Shown: piece by piece, positions 1 to 10,723 of the stretch
Layout: the number at the start of each line of letters is the position of its first letter
Numbering within the stretch: the first letter of the stretch is position 1
Assembly (NCBI GenBank): GCA_039029515.1
Contig: JBCCFX010000031.1
Location: forward strand, 1 to 25,612
Source: JBCCFX01 sp039029515
GTDB taxonomy: Bacteria > Planctomycetota > Phycisphaerae > Phycisphaerales > SM1A02
DNA: 25,612 nt
Reading direction: 5' to 3'
Notes under the pieces: generated by a model
Told to the model about the DNA's origin: nothing
The model's input: the letters and a program-made list of their open reading frames with translations, nothing else
Databases searched by the model: none
Program-made: the position numbers and the translations under genes

Positions 1-529
1 CGAACGGTGGTGCGTTGCGCGCCGGCTCCATCTTCTCCTGCAACCAGCGACGCTGTTCGCGATCCTGAATGTGCATGTACTCGACACCGATGTGTCGGCA
101 GTACGTGTCGTGCAGGCTTCGGATGATCTCGCGCAACGGTGCCGGCGCGTGCAGCGGCAGGCGACCCGGATCAAACGTCTCGTCAAGATCGGCATCCGTC
201 AGGTCGAACGACGACAGTTCGAGATCTTCCGGCCACGGTCGCACCGTTCCCAGCGGATCGAGATCAGACGCCAGATGACCGATGTCTCGATAGTGATAGA
301 TCAGCGAATCGACGCAGCCTTGCTTTGTGTGGGCGACAGCCGCCGGTCGCGCACTGCCGCCTGGCATCGGTTCATCGGATGCATGCTGCAGACCAAGGTC
401 GAACCCGTGGAAGAACGGTTGCCATTGCGCATCGACCGATGTCGGATCCTGTCGCCATTGGGCGTACAGCGCTTCCATGTAGTCCGCGTTCCAACTGTTG
501 ATCGACTGACCCGCTGATTCGGTACTCAT
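1..529 (-). CDS. sucA: 2-oxoglutarate dehydrogenase E1 component, N-terminal part (cut by window edge)
   Basis: This is the first 176 codons of a thiamine-diphosphate-dependent E1 subunit, which decarboxylates 2-oxoglutarate and passes the succinyl group to E2 in the TCA cycle. The reading frame was translated by hand from the ATG whose complement ends at 529 and runs open to position 1. Visible family hallmarks are the N-terminal E1 segment (residues about 13-46, NADYMEALYAQWRQDP then QWQPFFHGF), the LIYHYRDIGHLASDLDPLG block (about 87-105) and the LREIIRSLHDTYCRHIGVEY block (about 141-160), followed by EQRRWLQEKME. The ThDP-binding and catalytic regions lie beyond the window. No good Shine-Dalgarno precedes the ATG. 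It is co-directional with priA, 160 bp downstream of the priA stop. The N-terminal E1 segment separates it from pyruvate dehydrogenase E1, so the call is firm although partial. Confidence 0.93.
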   Translation of the reverse strand, partial: MSTESAGQSINSWNADYMEALYAQWRQDPTSVDAQWQPFFHGFDLGLQHASDEPMPGGSARPAAVAHTKQGCVDSLIYHYRDIGHLASDLDPLGTVRPWPEDLELSSFDLTDADLDETFDPGRLPLHAPAPLREIIRSLHDTYCRHIGVEYMHIQDREQRRWLQEKMEPARNAPPF

Positions 530-621
530 CGTGAGCGTTCCAACCCGTTGCCGGTGTTCATCGTGGCGGCCATGATGCGGGCGGCGTGAAGGAGGCCGCG
601 GCACATCGACCGAAGCGCAGC

Positions 622-627
622 ATTGTA
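622..627 (-). promoter_or_regulatory. possible -10 element for sucA
   Basis: On the minus strand a TACAAT hexamer (one mismatch to TATAAT) lies in the 160-bp gap between priA and sucA, about 92 nt before the sucA ATG. No convincing -35 is seen at the usual distance, so this is only a candidate. Nothing else is recognised in this gap. Confidence 0.22.
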
Positions 628-689
628 GCCGCGTTCATGGTTCATATCGGTCGAACGGACCGCTCTCTGACCGGATTCATGCCACTCGG

Positions 690-3005
690 TCAGAGCATCG
701 CCACCGGATCGACATCCACGGCCAGTGACGCATCCGCCGCGAGGATCCCATGCCGACGGGCTGTGGCGAGCAATTGCTGCATCGTTGCCGCTGATGGGGC
801 AAGCAGTTCGATCTGCACCCGGTGTTTTCCCGCAATCCGGGCGATCGGACAAGGAGCCGCGGGCCGAATCCGAATCGTGTCATCCGCGAGCGATCGTAAT
901 GACGCCTCAACGCCCTTGGCTCGCTCCATCGTCCGGTTGAGATCCGGGTCTCGAACCACCAAGCGCGCCATGCGCGTGATCGGTGGCAGGCCGCACATCC
1001 GCCGATGACCGACCTCCTCACGGGCAAACGACGAGAAATCATGCGCGCACGCATGGACGATCGCCGGATCCTCCGGATTGAACGTCTGCACGATCGCCAG
1101 CCCGGGATCGCGACCGCGTCCACACCGACCAACCACCTGATTCACCAGTTGAAATGTGCGTTCCCCCGCGCGGAAGTCCGGCAGGTTCAACGCGGTATCC
1201 GCATTGATCACGCCGACAAGGCGAACACCCGGATAGTCCAGACCCTTGGCGATCATCTGTGTTCCGACGAGCACGCGAATGTCGCCCGAGCCGAAACGGC
1301 GCAGCGTGTCGTGAAAGTCCACGGCCCTATGCATCGTGTCAGAATCCACGCGCACCAGGGATTCACCATCTCGAAGATCCGGAAACAGGCGAATCAACTC
1401 CTGCTCCACGCGCTGCGTGCCGAGCCCGAACGTCACGATGCCATCGCCGCATTCCGGACATCGTTCCGGCAGTCGTTGCTGGGACTGGCAGTGATGACAT
1501 TGGACGTAGCCGCGTGGTCGCTCGCCGTCTGAACCTGATGGCCGACGATGCAGGTGATAGACCATCGTCACATCGCAGGATTCGCATTGCAGCAGCCACT
1601 CGCATGACTTCCGGCGGCACGCGATGTAATTCGCGAAGCCGCGGCGATTCAGCAACAGCAATGTCTGCCGTTCCATCTTCATCGTCTCTTCGATGGCATG
1701 ACGCAGCGTCGGCCCGATCAGGTTCACCCGACGATCTTCCAGTGATTTCATCTCTGCGGCGAAGTCCACGATCCGAACGCGCGGCAACCGAAGTCCCGGC
1801 GCACGTTCTGCGAGTCGATGCAGCGTTGATACGCCGCGCTCGGTCGCGTTGAACCAGGATTCCAGTGACGGCGTGGCGCTGCCGAGCACGATCGGTACGC
1901 CGGACAACTGCGCACGACGAATCGCCACATCGCGTCCGTGATACCGCGGGATCTGATCCTGCTTGTACGACGAATCGTGTTCCTCATCGACGATGATCAC
2001 GCCCAGCCGATCATCCGGCACCGGCGCGAAGACCGCTGATCGCGCGCCGAGGATGACGTCGACTTCGTTCGCCGCGACCATGGCCCATTGTTGATGCCGT
2101 TGCGCTGCGGTCAGGCCTGAATGCAGCACCGCCACGCGATGATCCGGAAATCGGCCGATGAGTCGGCCCGCCGTTTGCGGCGTCAGCGCGATCTCAGGCA
2201 CGAGCATGAGACCGACCTTGCCGCGCTTGACCACGTCGTGCAGCAGTCGGATGTACACCTCGGTCTTTCCCGCGCCGGTCACGCCAAAGAGCAGATGCGT
2301 AGAGAAACCGTCGTCGAGTGCCGAGGTCAGATCATGCAATACGGCGCGCTGGGCGTCCGTCAGCGCATCGGGGACCGAGCGATCGACGGCCTGTCGCGAC
2401 CAGTCCGCTTCGACGACAGTCTGTCGGCGCGTCTCGAGCAGACCCTTGTCGACCAGCCGACGAATGGGGCCGGTGGTCTTCAGTCCGGATTCGAGCGCCA
2501 CCGTGCGTTCATCGATCGGGAATGTCGCAGCATCCTGTGCTGCGAACCATGCCATCACCTGCTTCTGTTTCGGGGCAAGCTTGATGTCAGGTGGAGGGGG
2601 ATCAACTGGCTGCACCATCGTTCGGCTGACGCTGCCGACGCGTTTACGCACCGCCGCAGGGAGCATGGCGGACAACGTCATGCCGATCGGCGCGACGTAA
2701 TAGCCGCTGATCCATCGCGCAAGCTCCATGAGTTCGCCCGGCAGTGCGGGCATGGGATCGCGTTCGCGGATCGGCTTGATCCGAGCGACGTCAATCTCCG
2801 GCGTCACATCGTTGTCGACCACCCAGCCAGCGGCTGCGGCGTCGCCTCGTCCTAGTGGAACCATAACCCGCGCGCCCGCGACGACCTCGGCGTCGAGGTC
2901 AGCCGGCACCGCATAGGTCAGTCCGTTGGGATACTGGTCGACCGCCCGCTCCACTGCGACCCGGACGAATCGATGGACCTCGGTATCACCGAACAGGCTC
3001 GACAT
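690..3005 (-). CDS. priA: Primosomal replication restart helicase PriA
   Basis: PriA is a superfamily-2 3'-to-5' DNA helicase that recognises stalled forks and reloads the replicative helicase. The 771-residue protein has the N-terminal DNA-binding domain (VRVAVERAVDQYPNGLTYAVP, VMVPLGRG), Walker A GAGKT with Lys at about 247, the DEEH box at about 340-343, GSATPSLES, and the C-terminal block VGTQMIAKGLDYPGV followed by VGRCGRG. The zinc-binding insert (about residues 460-535) has four cysteine pairs, but the first is C-x4-C (CRRKSC) instead of the usual C-x2-C. An upstream in-frame ATG at 3062 would add 19 residues that do not resemble the family, so the ATG at 3005 was chosen. It is supported by a TACACT hexamer 7 nt upstream and by the absence of a usable Shine-Dalgarno. 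It is divergent from carA. Confidence 0.96.
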   Translation of the reverse strand: MSSLFGDTEVHRFVRVAVERAVDQYPNGLTYAVPADLDAEVVAGARVMVPLGRGDAAAAGWVVDNDVTPEIDVARIKPIRERDPMPALPGELMELARWISGYYVAPIGMTLSAMLPAAVRKRVGSVSRTMVQPVDPPPPDIKLAPKQKQVMAWFAAQDAATFPIDERTVALESGLKTTGPIRRLVDKGLLETRRQTVVEADWSRQAVDRSVPDALTDAQRAVLHDLTSALDDGFSTHLLFGVTGAGKTEVYIRLLHDVVKRGKVGLMLVPEIALTPQTAGRLIGRFPDHRVAVLHSGLTAAQRHQQWAMVAANEVDVILGARSAVFAPVPDDRLGVIIVDEEHDSSYKQDQIPRYHGRDVAIRRAQLSGVPIVLGSATPSLESWFNATERGVSTLHRLAERAPGLRLPRVRIVDFAAEMKSLEDRRVNLIGPTLRHAIEETMKMERQTLLLLNRRGFANYIACRRKSCEWLLQCESCDVTMVYHLHRRPSGSDGERPRGYVQCHHCQSQQRLPERCPECGDGIVTFGLGTQRVEQELIRLFPDLRDGESLVRVDSDTMHRAVDFHDTLRRFGSGDIRVLVGTQMIAKGLDYPGVRLVGVINADTALNLPDFRAGERTFQLVNQVVGRCGRGRDPGLAIVQTFNPEDPAIVHACAHDFSSFAREEVGHRRMCGLPPITRMARLVVRDPDLNRTMERAKGVEASLRSLADDTIRIRPAAPCPIARIAGKHRVQIELLAPSAATMQQLLATARRHGILAADASLAVDVDPVAML

Positions 3006-3012
3006 CACCGCA

Positions 3013-3018
3013 AGTGTA
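3013..3018 (-). promoter_or_regulatory. -10-like hexamer for priA (leaderless geometry)
   Basis: TACACT on the minus strand ends 7 nt before the chosen priA ATG, matching the TANNNT pattern known for leaderless genes. No clear -35 is visible. If used, transcription would start at or next to the initiation codon. Confidence 0.33.
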
Positions 3019-3123
3019 GAGCGTCCACGGTTGCGGGGCGTGCCGCAGCAGGCCGCCGACATCTCCTCAACTGCACGAGATGTGGATAGGTGGAATGAAC
3101 TGGTCGACCCGTGATCAGGCTCA

Positions 3124-3129
3124 TATCCT
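3124..3129 (+). promoter_or_regulatory. -10-like hexamer for carA (leaderless geometry)
   Basis: TATCCT on the plus strand lies 7 nt before the GTG at 3137. The same hexamer at similar spacing occurs before the HExxH gene at 13301. No strong -35 is seen. Together with the priA signal at 3013-3018 it makes 3006-3136 a compact divergent promoter region. Confidence 0.3.
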
Positions 3130-3136
3130 GCATGTT

Positions 3137-4366
3137 GTGATCACGCCCGCGACACCGATCGTGACCGGCCGCATCGTCCTCGAAGACGGGACGATTCTGC
3201 GTGGTCGTGCCTTCGGCGCGACGGACGTCGGCCATGCCCTTGGCGAGGTCGTCTTCAATACGGCGATGTGCGGCTATCAGGAAGCCCTGACCGATCCGAG
3301 CTACGCCGGGCAGATCCTCACGATGACCGCCCCGATGATCGGGAATTACGGCGTGACGCCCGAGGACGTCGAGTCCCAGCGCATCCATGTCACGGGATTC
3401 GTGATCCGCGAGCTTTCACGCATTGTGTCCAACTACCGCGCCACCCAGTCGCTCGAAGACTGGCTCGCCGACGCGGGCGTGATCGGTATCGAAGGCGTCG
3501 ATACCCGGGCGCTCGTCCGGCATCTGAGAAGTCACGGCGCCATGCGCGGCGTGATCGCAGCCGGCGATGCACGCAGCGATGCGGAGCTCGTCGCGCTCGC
3601 CGCATCGGCACCGTCTATGAAGGGCCGAAACCTCGCGGCCGAGGTGACGGTTGATCAGCAGGCACAGTGGTCCGAGCCGCTGAGTGACTGGTGGGCAGTC
3701 GCCGCGACCGGGACGACCGAACGGCGTGTGTTGGCGTTGGATTGCGGCGGGAAACGGAATATCTACCGACACCTTGCGTCGCGGGGCTGCTCAGTCGCGG
3801 TCGCGCCGTTGACGACGACCGCCGAGGAGATTCGGGCGTTCAATCCCGATGGCCTGTTCATCTCCAATGGACCTGGCGATCCGGCGGCGACCGATGCCGC
3901 GATCCAGACGCTCCGTGAGGTCATTCACGACTACCCGACGTTCGGCATTTGTCTTGGCCATCAGCTGATCGCCCTCGCGCTTGGTGCCACGACGTACAAG
4001 CTGAAATTCGGGCATCGAGGGGCCAATCAGCCGGTCCGCAACTGTCTGACCGGCTGCGTGGAGATCACCAGCCAGAACCACGGTTTCTGCGTCACCGCCG
4101 ATTCGCTTGATGCCCTGGACTGTGAGGTGACCCATCTGCACCTCAACGATGAGACGATTGCCGGGTTTGCCCATCGCGCCAGGCCTATTCTCTCGGTCCA
4201 ATATCACCCCGAGGCATCGCCCGGACCGCATGATTCGGCCTACCTCTTCGATTGCTTCGTCGAGCTGATGCGGACCCGCACGCCGATTTCGGCCGAGGTG
4301 ATGTCCGATATTCAGCGTCAGGCCTCTGCCCCAGTCGCCCTGACAGCCACCGCACCCGACGTTTGA
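3137..4366 (+). CDS. carA: Carbamoyl-phosphate synthase small subunit (glutamine amidotransferase)
   Basis: CarA hydrolyses glutamine and channels ammonia to CarB for carbamoyl phosphate, feeding pyrimidine and arginine synthesis. The N-terminal CarA domain is clear (GRIVLEDGTILRGRAFG, VVFNTAMCGYQEALTDPSY). The class-I glutaminase domain carries the nucleophile Cys272 in FGICLGHQ and His357/Glu359 in VQYHPEASPGP, close to the E. coli numbering of 269/353/355. The start is uncertain: in-frame ATGs at 3080 and 3095 would add 14-19 residues without family similarity, and AGGTGG lies only 1 nt from the 3095 ATG. The GTG at 3137 gives a 409-residue protein that begins just before the conserved domain and has a -10-like TATCCT 7 nt upstream. 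carB is not in the window. Confidence 0.95.
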   Translation: MITPATPIVTGRIVLEDGTILRGRAFGATDVGHALGEVVFNTAMCGYQEALTDPSYAGQILTMTAPMIGNYGVTPEDVESQRIHVTGFVIRELSRIVSNYRATQSLEDWLADAGVIGIEGVDTRALVRHLRSHGAMRGVIAAGDARSDAELVALAASAPSMKGRNLAAEVTVDQQAQWSEPLSDWWAVAATGTTERRVLALDCGGKRNIYRHLASRGCSVAVAPLTTTAEEIRAFNPDGLFISNGPGDPAATDAAIQTLREVIHDYPTFGICLGHQLIALALGATTYKLKFGHRGANQPVRNCLTGCVEITSQNHGFCVTADSLDALDCEVTHLHLNDETIAGFAHRARPILSVQYHPEASPGPHDSAYLFDCFVELMRTRTPISAEVMSDIQRQASAPVALTATAPDV

Positions 4367-4387
4367 GCTCGCATTCGATCACGCAAC

Positions 4388-4416
4388 TTGCAACCAGATT
4401 CCGCCCGAAGTAGTCT
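4388..4416 (+). promoter_or_regulatory. candidate sigma70-type promoter for the secretin gene
   Basis: TTGCAA (4388-4393) and TAGTCT (4411-4416) are separated by 17 bp in the 185-bp gap after carA, about 136 nt before the secretin ATG. The match is moderate (4/6 and 3/6). The rest of the gap shows no gene. A Shine-Dalgarno GGAGAG lies at 4540-4545. Confidence 0.33.
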
Positions 4417-4551
4417 GCTTATTGATCGAGTGGTGGTGTTGGGTGGTGATCGGTGAATGCCCGTCAAGGCGGATCACACGACCCGCATCCGGACCGAATG
4501 GATTCGCGTAACGGCCAACGCCCGGCTACACGCGCAACTGGAGAGATACGT

Positions 4552-7524
<2,973 letters not shown>

Positions 7525-7536
7525 CGTCAATCCAAT

Positions 7537-7554
7537 GCTGATCTCCAGATCAGC
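7537..7554 (+). other. hairpin in the secretin 3' untranslated region
   Basis: GCTGATC, loop TCCA, GATCAGC forms a perfect 7-bp stem 12 nt after the secretin stop. The stop codon itself lies in a 10-bp palindrome (TTGACGTCAA, 7521-7530). Either could stabilise the mRNA 3' end upstream of the terminator. No function is proven. Confidence 0.4.
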
Positions 7555-7592
7555 CGGTCCGACAGTCGGATCAACATCCCGCTCGATCAACG

Positions 7593-7626
7593 CCGCGACG
7601 CACATCCGTGCGTCGCGGTTTGTTTT
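7593..7626 (+). terminator. Rho-independent terminator of the secretin gene
   Basis: A perfect 11-bp GC-rich stem (7593-7603 with 7608-7618) with a 4-nt loop is followed by TTTGTTTT. It should end the secretin transcript, so the following secreted-protein gene is probably a separate unit. Confidence 0.9.
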
Positions 7627-7658
7627 GGCTCGCGGCAAGACATTGCGGGCCTTTTCAC

Positions 7659-7686
7659 TTGAGAGACATCCCATGCGCGGTACAAC
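7659..7686 (+). promoter_or_regulatory. candidate promoter of the propeller/dockerin-like protein gene
   Basis: TTGAGA (5/6) and TACAAC (4/6) are spaced by 16 bp just after the secretin terminator and 64 nt before the next start codon. The position between a terminator and a gene supports it. Confidence 0.42.
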
Positions 7687-7696
7687 CGTTGCCGCG

Positions 7697-7714
7697 GGCG
7701 GGCTGCAAGCCGCC
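7697..7714. repeat. GC-rich imperfect palindrome in the 5' leader
   Basis: GGCGGGCT, loop GCA, AGCCGCC pairs with one bulged base. It resembles the GGCGGG...CCCGCC palindromes at 10521, 13334 and 13482. It lies between the candidate promoter and the GAGGAG Shine-Dalgarno at 7737-7742. Confidence 0.3.
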
Positions 7715-7749
7715 GACCGCGCCCGACAACGGAATAGAGGAGAACCCGA

Positions 7750-9561
7750 ATGAGGATTTTGGCATGCTTGGTCTTAACGGTCCTCTTCACCGTGGACGTT
7801 CTCGCCGGAGATCAGCCGTATTGTCAGACACCATTCGTCGGCTCAGTCACGGCCGAAGATCCCTCTCACACATTCGTGAGCTTTGGATTGCAAATTGCGA
7901 CTGATGGCGATCTCGTCGCGTTTGCCGATGGCGGCTCCTCGCCGTTTGTCCTTATTCATCGACTTCCCGACATGGAATTGGTGACGGTCATTGATGCCGA
8001 CGAAGTCGTCGCCAAATACGATCAGGTTTTCCCGTTCAATTTTGCGCAGAATGTCGCACTGTCGGGCGACCGCGTCATCGTCGGGGCAGCAACCGCTGAC
8101 ATTGCAGGGCATGTGGCGGGCGCTGTGTTTGTGTTTGACATGCGGACCGGTGCAATCGAACGGGTCATTCTGCCGCCGGCGCAGTCCATCGGCAACTACT
8201 TTGGATCGGTCCTCGCATGCGATGGCAATGTGTTGCTTGTCGGCAACAGTCCCAACCAATTCGCGACGCCGTTTGAGAGTCAGATCTTCCTGTTCGATCT
8301 GGATACCGGCGAGTTTCAGCATGAACTCGTTCCCGGCGACTTCGTCGCGGGCATGAAGTTCGGGGCGTCGCTGCATCTTCACGGCAATCTGGTTGTGGTT
8401 GGCGCGCCTGACTTCGGCGAACGCGGCGCGGTATATACATTCAGTGCGGCAACAGGCGAACAGATTCGGCGCTACGAGACGTTCCCTCCTGCGGCTGAAG
8501 TCGCGAAATTCGGTAAGGCCGTCGCCACGAATGGGTCCATTGTCCTCGTCGGGGCAGACAACCTTGGCCTCCCGTCCGCCGGGCTTGTCGTTGCCATCGA
8601 CCTGCAGACAACGGATGAACTCTATCGACGTCAATCGCCCGAACCGTATCCAAGCGGTGGTTTCGGTTCCCTCCTGGATATGCACGGGAATCTCGCCGCG
8701 GTCAGTGCGCCGAAGGAATTTGGCACGCCGGCCTCGTGCGGCGCGGTGTATCTCCTGGATGCGCTGACCGGGACCATCGTTCAGCGCATCGTCGCGGAAC
8801 CAAACGTCGACGCCGGCCTGGCGGAAGTCGAGATGTTCGGCTGGGGACTTGCCTTTGGCCAGAACGCCATTTTTGCGAGCTATCGTGACGCGGGACCTCC
8901 GCCACAGGTTGAGAACGGCCCCGGCGCAGTCGTCGTTGCGCCGCTCCTGTCACGTTGTACCGCCGACTGCGCGCCGCAACATCGCGACGGATCAGCAGGC
9001 AATGGCGTTGTCAACGTCGATGATCTGATTGCCGTCATCAACGCATTTGGAAGCTCGGATTCTCATTGCGATGTGACGCCTGTCGATCTCATGACCTTCG
9101 CCATTGGTGACGGCGTCGTGAACATTGATGATGTGCTCCATGTGATGATTGAGTTTGGCGACTGTCCAATCGATCTGTGCCCAACGCCTTTCGGGTCGTG
9201 TTGTTTCGATGGTGACTGCGTCGAACGGACTCCACTGGAGTGTGCGGCGATTGGCGGCGAATTCATGGGATTCGATGTCGACTGTGCGTCGACCATGTGC
9301 CCGCAACCGGTCATTCTCGGCGCGTGTTGCGGTGTTGGTACCGGATGTGGCGATCTCACGGAAGACATGTGTGTGGCGTTCGGAGGCATCTTTCAGGGCG
9401 AGGATGTCCGGTGTTACGACGCGCCGCCGTGCGATCTCGGAGATGGCGCATGCTGTATTCCAGATTTCGGTTGCCTTGAGCTCTCGGTCACCAATTGTGG
9501 CTTCGCCAATGGCCTTTGGGGAGGTGCTGGTTCAAGCTGCGATGAGGCGTTGTGCCCTTGA
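7750..9561 (+). CDS. Secreted beta-propeller-like protein with dockerin-like module and cysteine-rich repeats
   Basis: A 603-residue exported protein of unknown job. The ATG is preceded by GAGGAG with a 7-nt spacer and begins a signal peptide (hydrophobic to about residue 18, then AGDQ). Residues about 30-390 are FG-GAP/integrin-like repeats, each with FG..., a short beta motif VVVGAPD / VLVGNS / VLVGAD, and GAVY(T/L)F or IFLFD. These resemble beta-propeller blades. Residues about 414-472 form a dockerin-like EF-hand pair (GNGVVNVDDLIAVINAFG, GDGVVNIDDVLHVMIEFG). Three GACC-type cysteine repeats fill about 480-603, each of the form (G)CC...C...C...GG.F...C...C. The sequence shows an extracellular, probably calcium-binding surface protein; the ligand is not evident. 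It sits behind the secretin but is separated from it by a terminator and its own candidate promoter. Confidence 0.85.
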   Translation: MRILACLVLTVLFTVDVLAGDQPYCQTPFVGSVTAEDPSHTFVSFGLQIATDGDLVAFADGGSSPFVLIHRLPDMELVTVIDADEVVAKYDQVFPFNFAQNVALSGDRVIVGAATADIAGHVAGAVFVFDMRTGAIERVILPPAQSIGNYFGSVLACDGNVLLVGNSPNQFATPFESQIFLFDLDTGEFQHELVPGDFVAGMKFGASLHLHGNLVVVGAPDFGERGAVYTFSAATGEQIRRYETFPPAAEVAKFGKAVATNGSIVLVGADNLGLPSAGLVVAIDLQTTDELYRRQSPEPYPSGGFGSLLDMHGNLAAVSAPKEFGTPASCGAVYLLDALTGTIVQRIVAEPNVDAGLAEVEMFGWGLAFGQNAIFASYRDAGPPPQVENGPGAVVVAPLLSRCTADCAPQHRDGSAGNGVVNVDDLIAVINAFGSSDSHCDVTPVDLMTFAIGDGVVNIDDVLHVMIEFGDCPIDLCPTPFGSCCFDGDCVERTPLECAAIGGEFMGFDVDCASTMCPQPVILGACCGVGTGCGDLTEDMCVAFGGIFQGEDVRCYDAPPCDLGDGACCIPDFGCLELSVTNCGFANGLWGGAGSSCDEALCP

Positions 9562-9616
9562 ATGGTCGGCCGGTCGCCCGGGCAGCTGGCATCATCGATG
9601 CCATGTTGCACGCTCC

Positions 9617-9645
9617 TTGCATCTCGCCACTGGCGCGGCTACGCT
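9617..9645 (+). promoter_or_regulatory. candidate promoter of the STAS/kinase operon
   Basis: TTGCAT (9617-9622), a 17-bp spacer and TACGCT (9640-9645) lie about 51 nt before the STAS start. The match is moderate and nothing else in the 135-bp gap looks better. Confidence 0.28.
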
Positions 9646-9696
9646 TCATCACGCGGGTAGTCCCGTATTTTCGACCCTTTGGGAGGTCCCTCCTTC

Positions 9697-10056
9697 ATGA
9701 CTTCGGCCGCGTCCAGACTTCGGGTTGCCGAGACCAACGGCGTCACCCATATCGAGTTCGTCGATCGTAATATCCTCGACGAAGCCAACATCCAGCAGAT
9801 CGGTGAGGAGATCGGTCGACTCGTCGACGAGAACCCGAAGCCGAAGATCCTCATCAGCTTCGAGAACGTCGACCATCTGTCGTCGTCCGCTCTCGGCACG
9901 CTGATTACGATCAACAACAAGGTCCGGGCGAAGGAAGGGCAGCTCCGCCTCTCCAACATCGACGCCCAGATCTACGAAGTGTTCGTGATCACGAAGCTCA
10001 ACAAGCTCTTCGAGATCCACGACACCGTCGAGCAGGCGTTCGGCAGCTTCGCCTGA
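9697..10056 (+). CDS. STAS-domain anti-sigma factor antagonist
   Basis: A 119-residue single-domain protein of the SpoIIAA/RsbV type. In partner switching the unphosphorylated antagonist binds the anti-sigma kinase and releases the sigma factor or another target. The STAS pattern is complete: an N-terminal beta strand (THIEFVDRNILDEANI), a central KILISFENVDHLSSSALG, then GQLRLSNIDAQIYEVFVITKLNKLFEI. The conserved SSGLG loop reads SSALG, putting the likely phosphoacceptor at Ser63, with Ser62 where Asp is usual. The ATG at 9697 was chosen over a TTG at 9679 because GGGAGG (9681-9686) lies 10 nt upstream. It is followed after 29 bp by the kinase gene, which makes a two-gene operon. Confidence 0.9.
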   Translation: MTSAASRLRVAETNGVTHIEFVDRNILDEANIQQIGEEIGRLVDENPKPKILISFENVDHLSSSALGTLITINNKVRAKEGQLRLSNIDAQIYEVFVITKLNKLFEIHDTVEQAFGSFA

Positions 10057-10085
10057 TCCCCACGCCGCCCGACGGACACCACGCT

Positions 10086-10514
10086 ATGGTCACCGATGAT
10101 CGCCCCGGCACGGGGCTACGTGAGCAATACACCATCTTCAATCGACGTGAAGACGTCGCACGGGTGGAGTCTGCGCTCATGGGTGCCATTGAAGAACTCA
10201 AGTACGACGACGCGACGCGCTTCGCGGTGCGCCTCGCGTTCGAAGAGTGCATCGCCAATGCATTCAAGCATGGCAATCGTGGCGATGACTCCAAGCCGGT
10301 GACGATCGAATGCGATGTTCAGCCGGCGATGATCGAGATCGAAGTCACGGATCAGGGCCCGGGGTTCGACCCGGATGCGGTGCCTGATCCCACGCAGGAT
10401 GAGAACCTTGAGATCCCCGCGGGTCGCGGGTTGCTGTTGATGCGCGCGTACATGACGAGCGTCGACATCATGCCGCCGGGCAACAAGGTACGGATGCGTT
10501 ACGAGCGGAAGTAG
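10086..10514 (+). CDS. RsbW/SpoIIAB-like anti-sigma serine kinase (HATPase_c_2)
   Basis: A 142-residue GHKL-fold protein kinase of the partner-switching type. It is expected to phosphorylate the upstream STAS protein and to sequester a sigma factor or other target. The ATP-binding boxes are visible: the N box FEECIANAFKHGN (about 57-69), the G1 box VTDQGPGFDP (about 90-99) and the G2 box AGRGLLLMRAYM (about 117-128). No sigma factor gene or PP2C phosphatase is near, so the target and input are unknown. The start is the ATG at 10086, with only a weak GACGGA upstream, in keeping with translation from the STAS transcript. The gene ends in the first palindromic repeat cluster and converges on the metalloprotease gene. 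Confidence 0.9.
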   Translation: MVTDDRPGTGLREQYTIFNRREDVARVESALMGAIEELKYDDATRFAVRLAFEECIANAFKHGNRGDDSKPVTIECDVQPAMIEIEVTDQGPGFDPDAVPDPTQDENLEIPAGRGLLLMRAYMTSVDIMPPGNKVRMRYERK

Positions 10515-10520
10515 AAGCCT

Positions 10521-10550
10521 GTAGGGCGAGGACTGTGTCCCCGCCGTCGA
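10521..10550 (+). repeat. palindromic intergenic repeat type A, copy 1
   Basis: Begins GTAGGGCGAGGACTGTGTCC and ends CCGCCGTCGA. GGCG-A-GGAC pairs with GTCC-C-CGCC around a 3-nt loop. It starts 6 nt after the kinase stop and is homologous to 13334-13361 and, in reverse, to 13482-13506. There is no T-run, so it is not a classic terminator. Confidence 0.7.
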
Positions 10551-10576
10551 TCGTCCATGGACGTCCACTGTTCATT

Positions 10577-10604
10577 GCGAGCCGGAAGCGCAAGCGCCCG
10601 GCAT
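10577..10604 (+). repeat. palindromic intergenic repeat type B, copy 1
   Basis: A 28-nt unit starting GCGAGCCGGAAGCGC and ending GCGCCCGGCAT. It can fold by GCCGG/CCGGC and GCGC/GCGC pairing. It is repeated at 10724-10751 with one mismatch. Similar GAGCCGGAAGCG elements are, from memory, abundant in planctomycete genomes. Confidence 0.75.
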
Positions 10605-10635
10605 ATTCGAGCGGTGTGCGACGTGCGTTCATTGC

Positions 10636-10718
10636 CAACCCGAGCCTTCGGCGAAGACACCTCAGACTCGGCGTTCGTTGATTCTGATCCGACACTTCGC
10701 GATGCTCAGTGTCGGCGT
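10636..10718 (+). repeat. composite intergenic repeat type C, copy 1 (two hairpins)
   Basis: An 83-nt unit starting CAACCCGAGCCTTCGGCGA and ending AGTGTCGGCGT. It holds two inverted repeats: CCGAG...CTCGG, and CCGACACT/AGTGTCGG (8 bp). It is matched by 13393-13472 with few substitutions and a 3-nt length difference. The 297-bp gap 10515-10811 contains this, types A and B and a pyrimidine-rich CTGCC-repeat stretch (about 10767-10797), but no gene. Confidence 0.75.
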
Positions 10719-10723
10719 GGATA

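Noticed and set aside
71..517. Plus-strand open frames at the left edge
   Set aside because: The minus strand gives a convincing SucA N-terminus over the same bases; that frame runs off the window edge.
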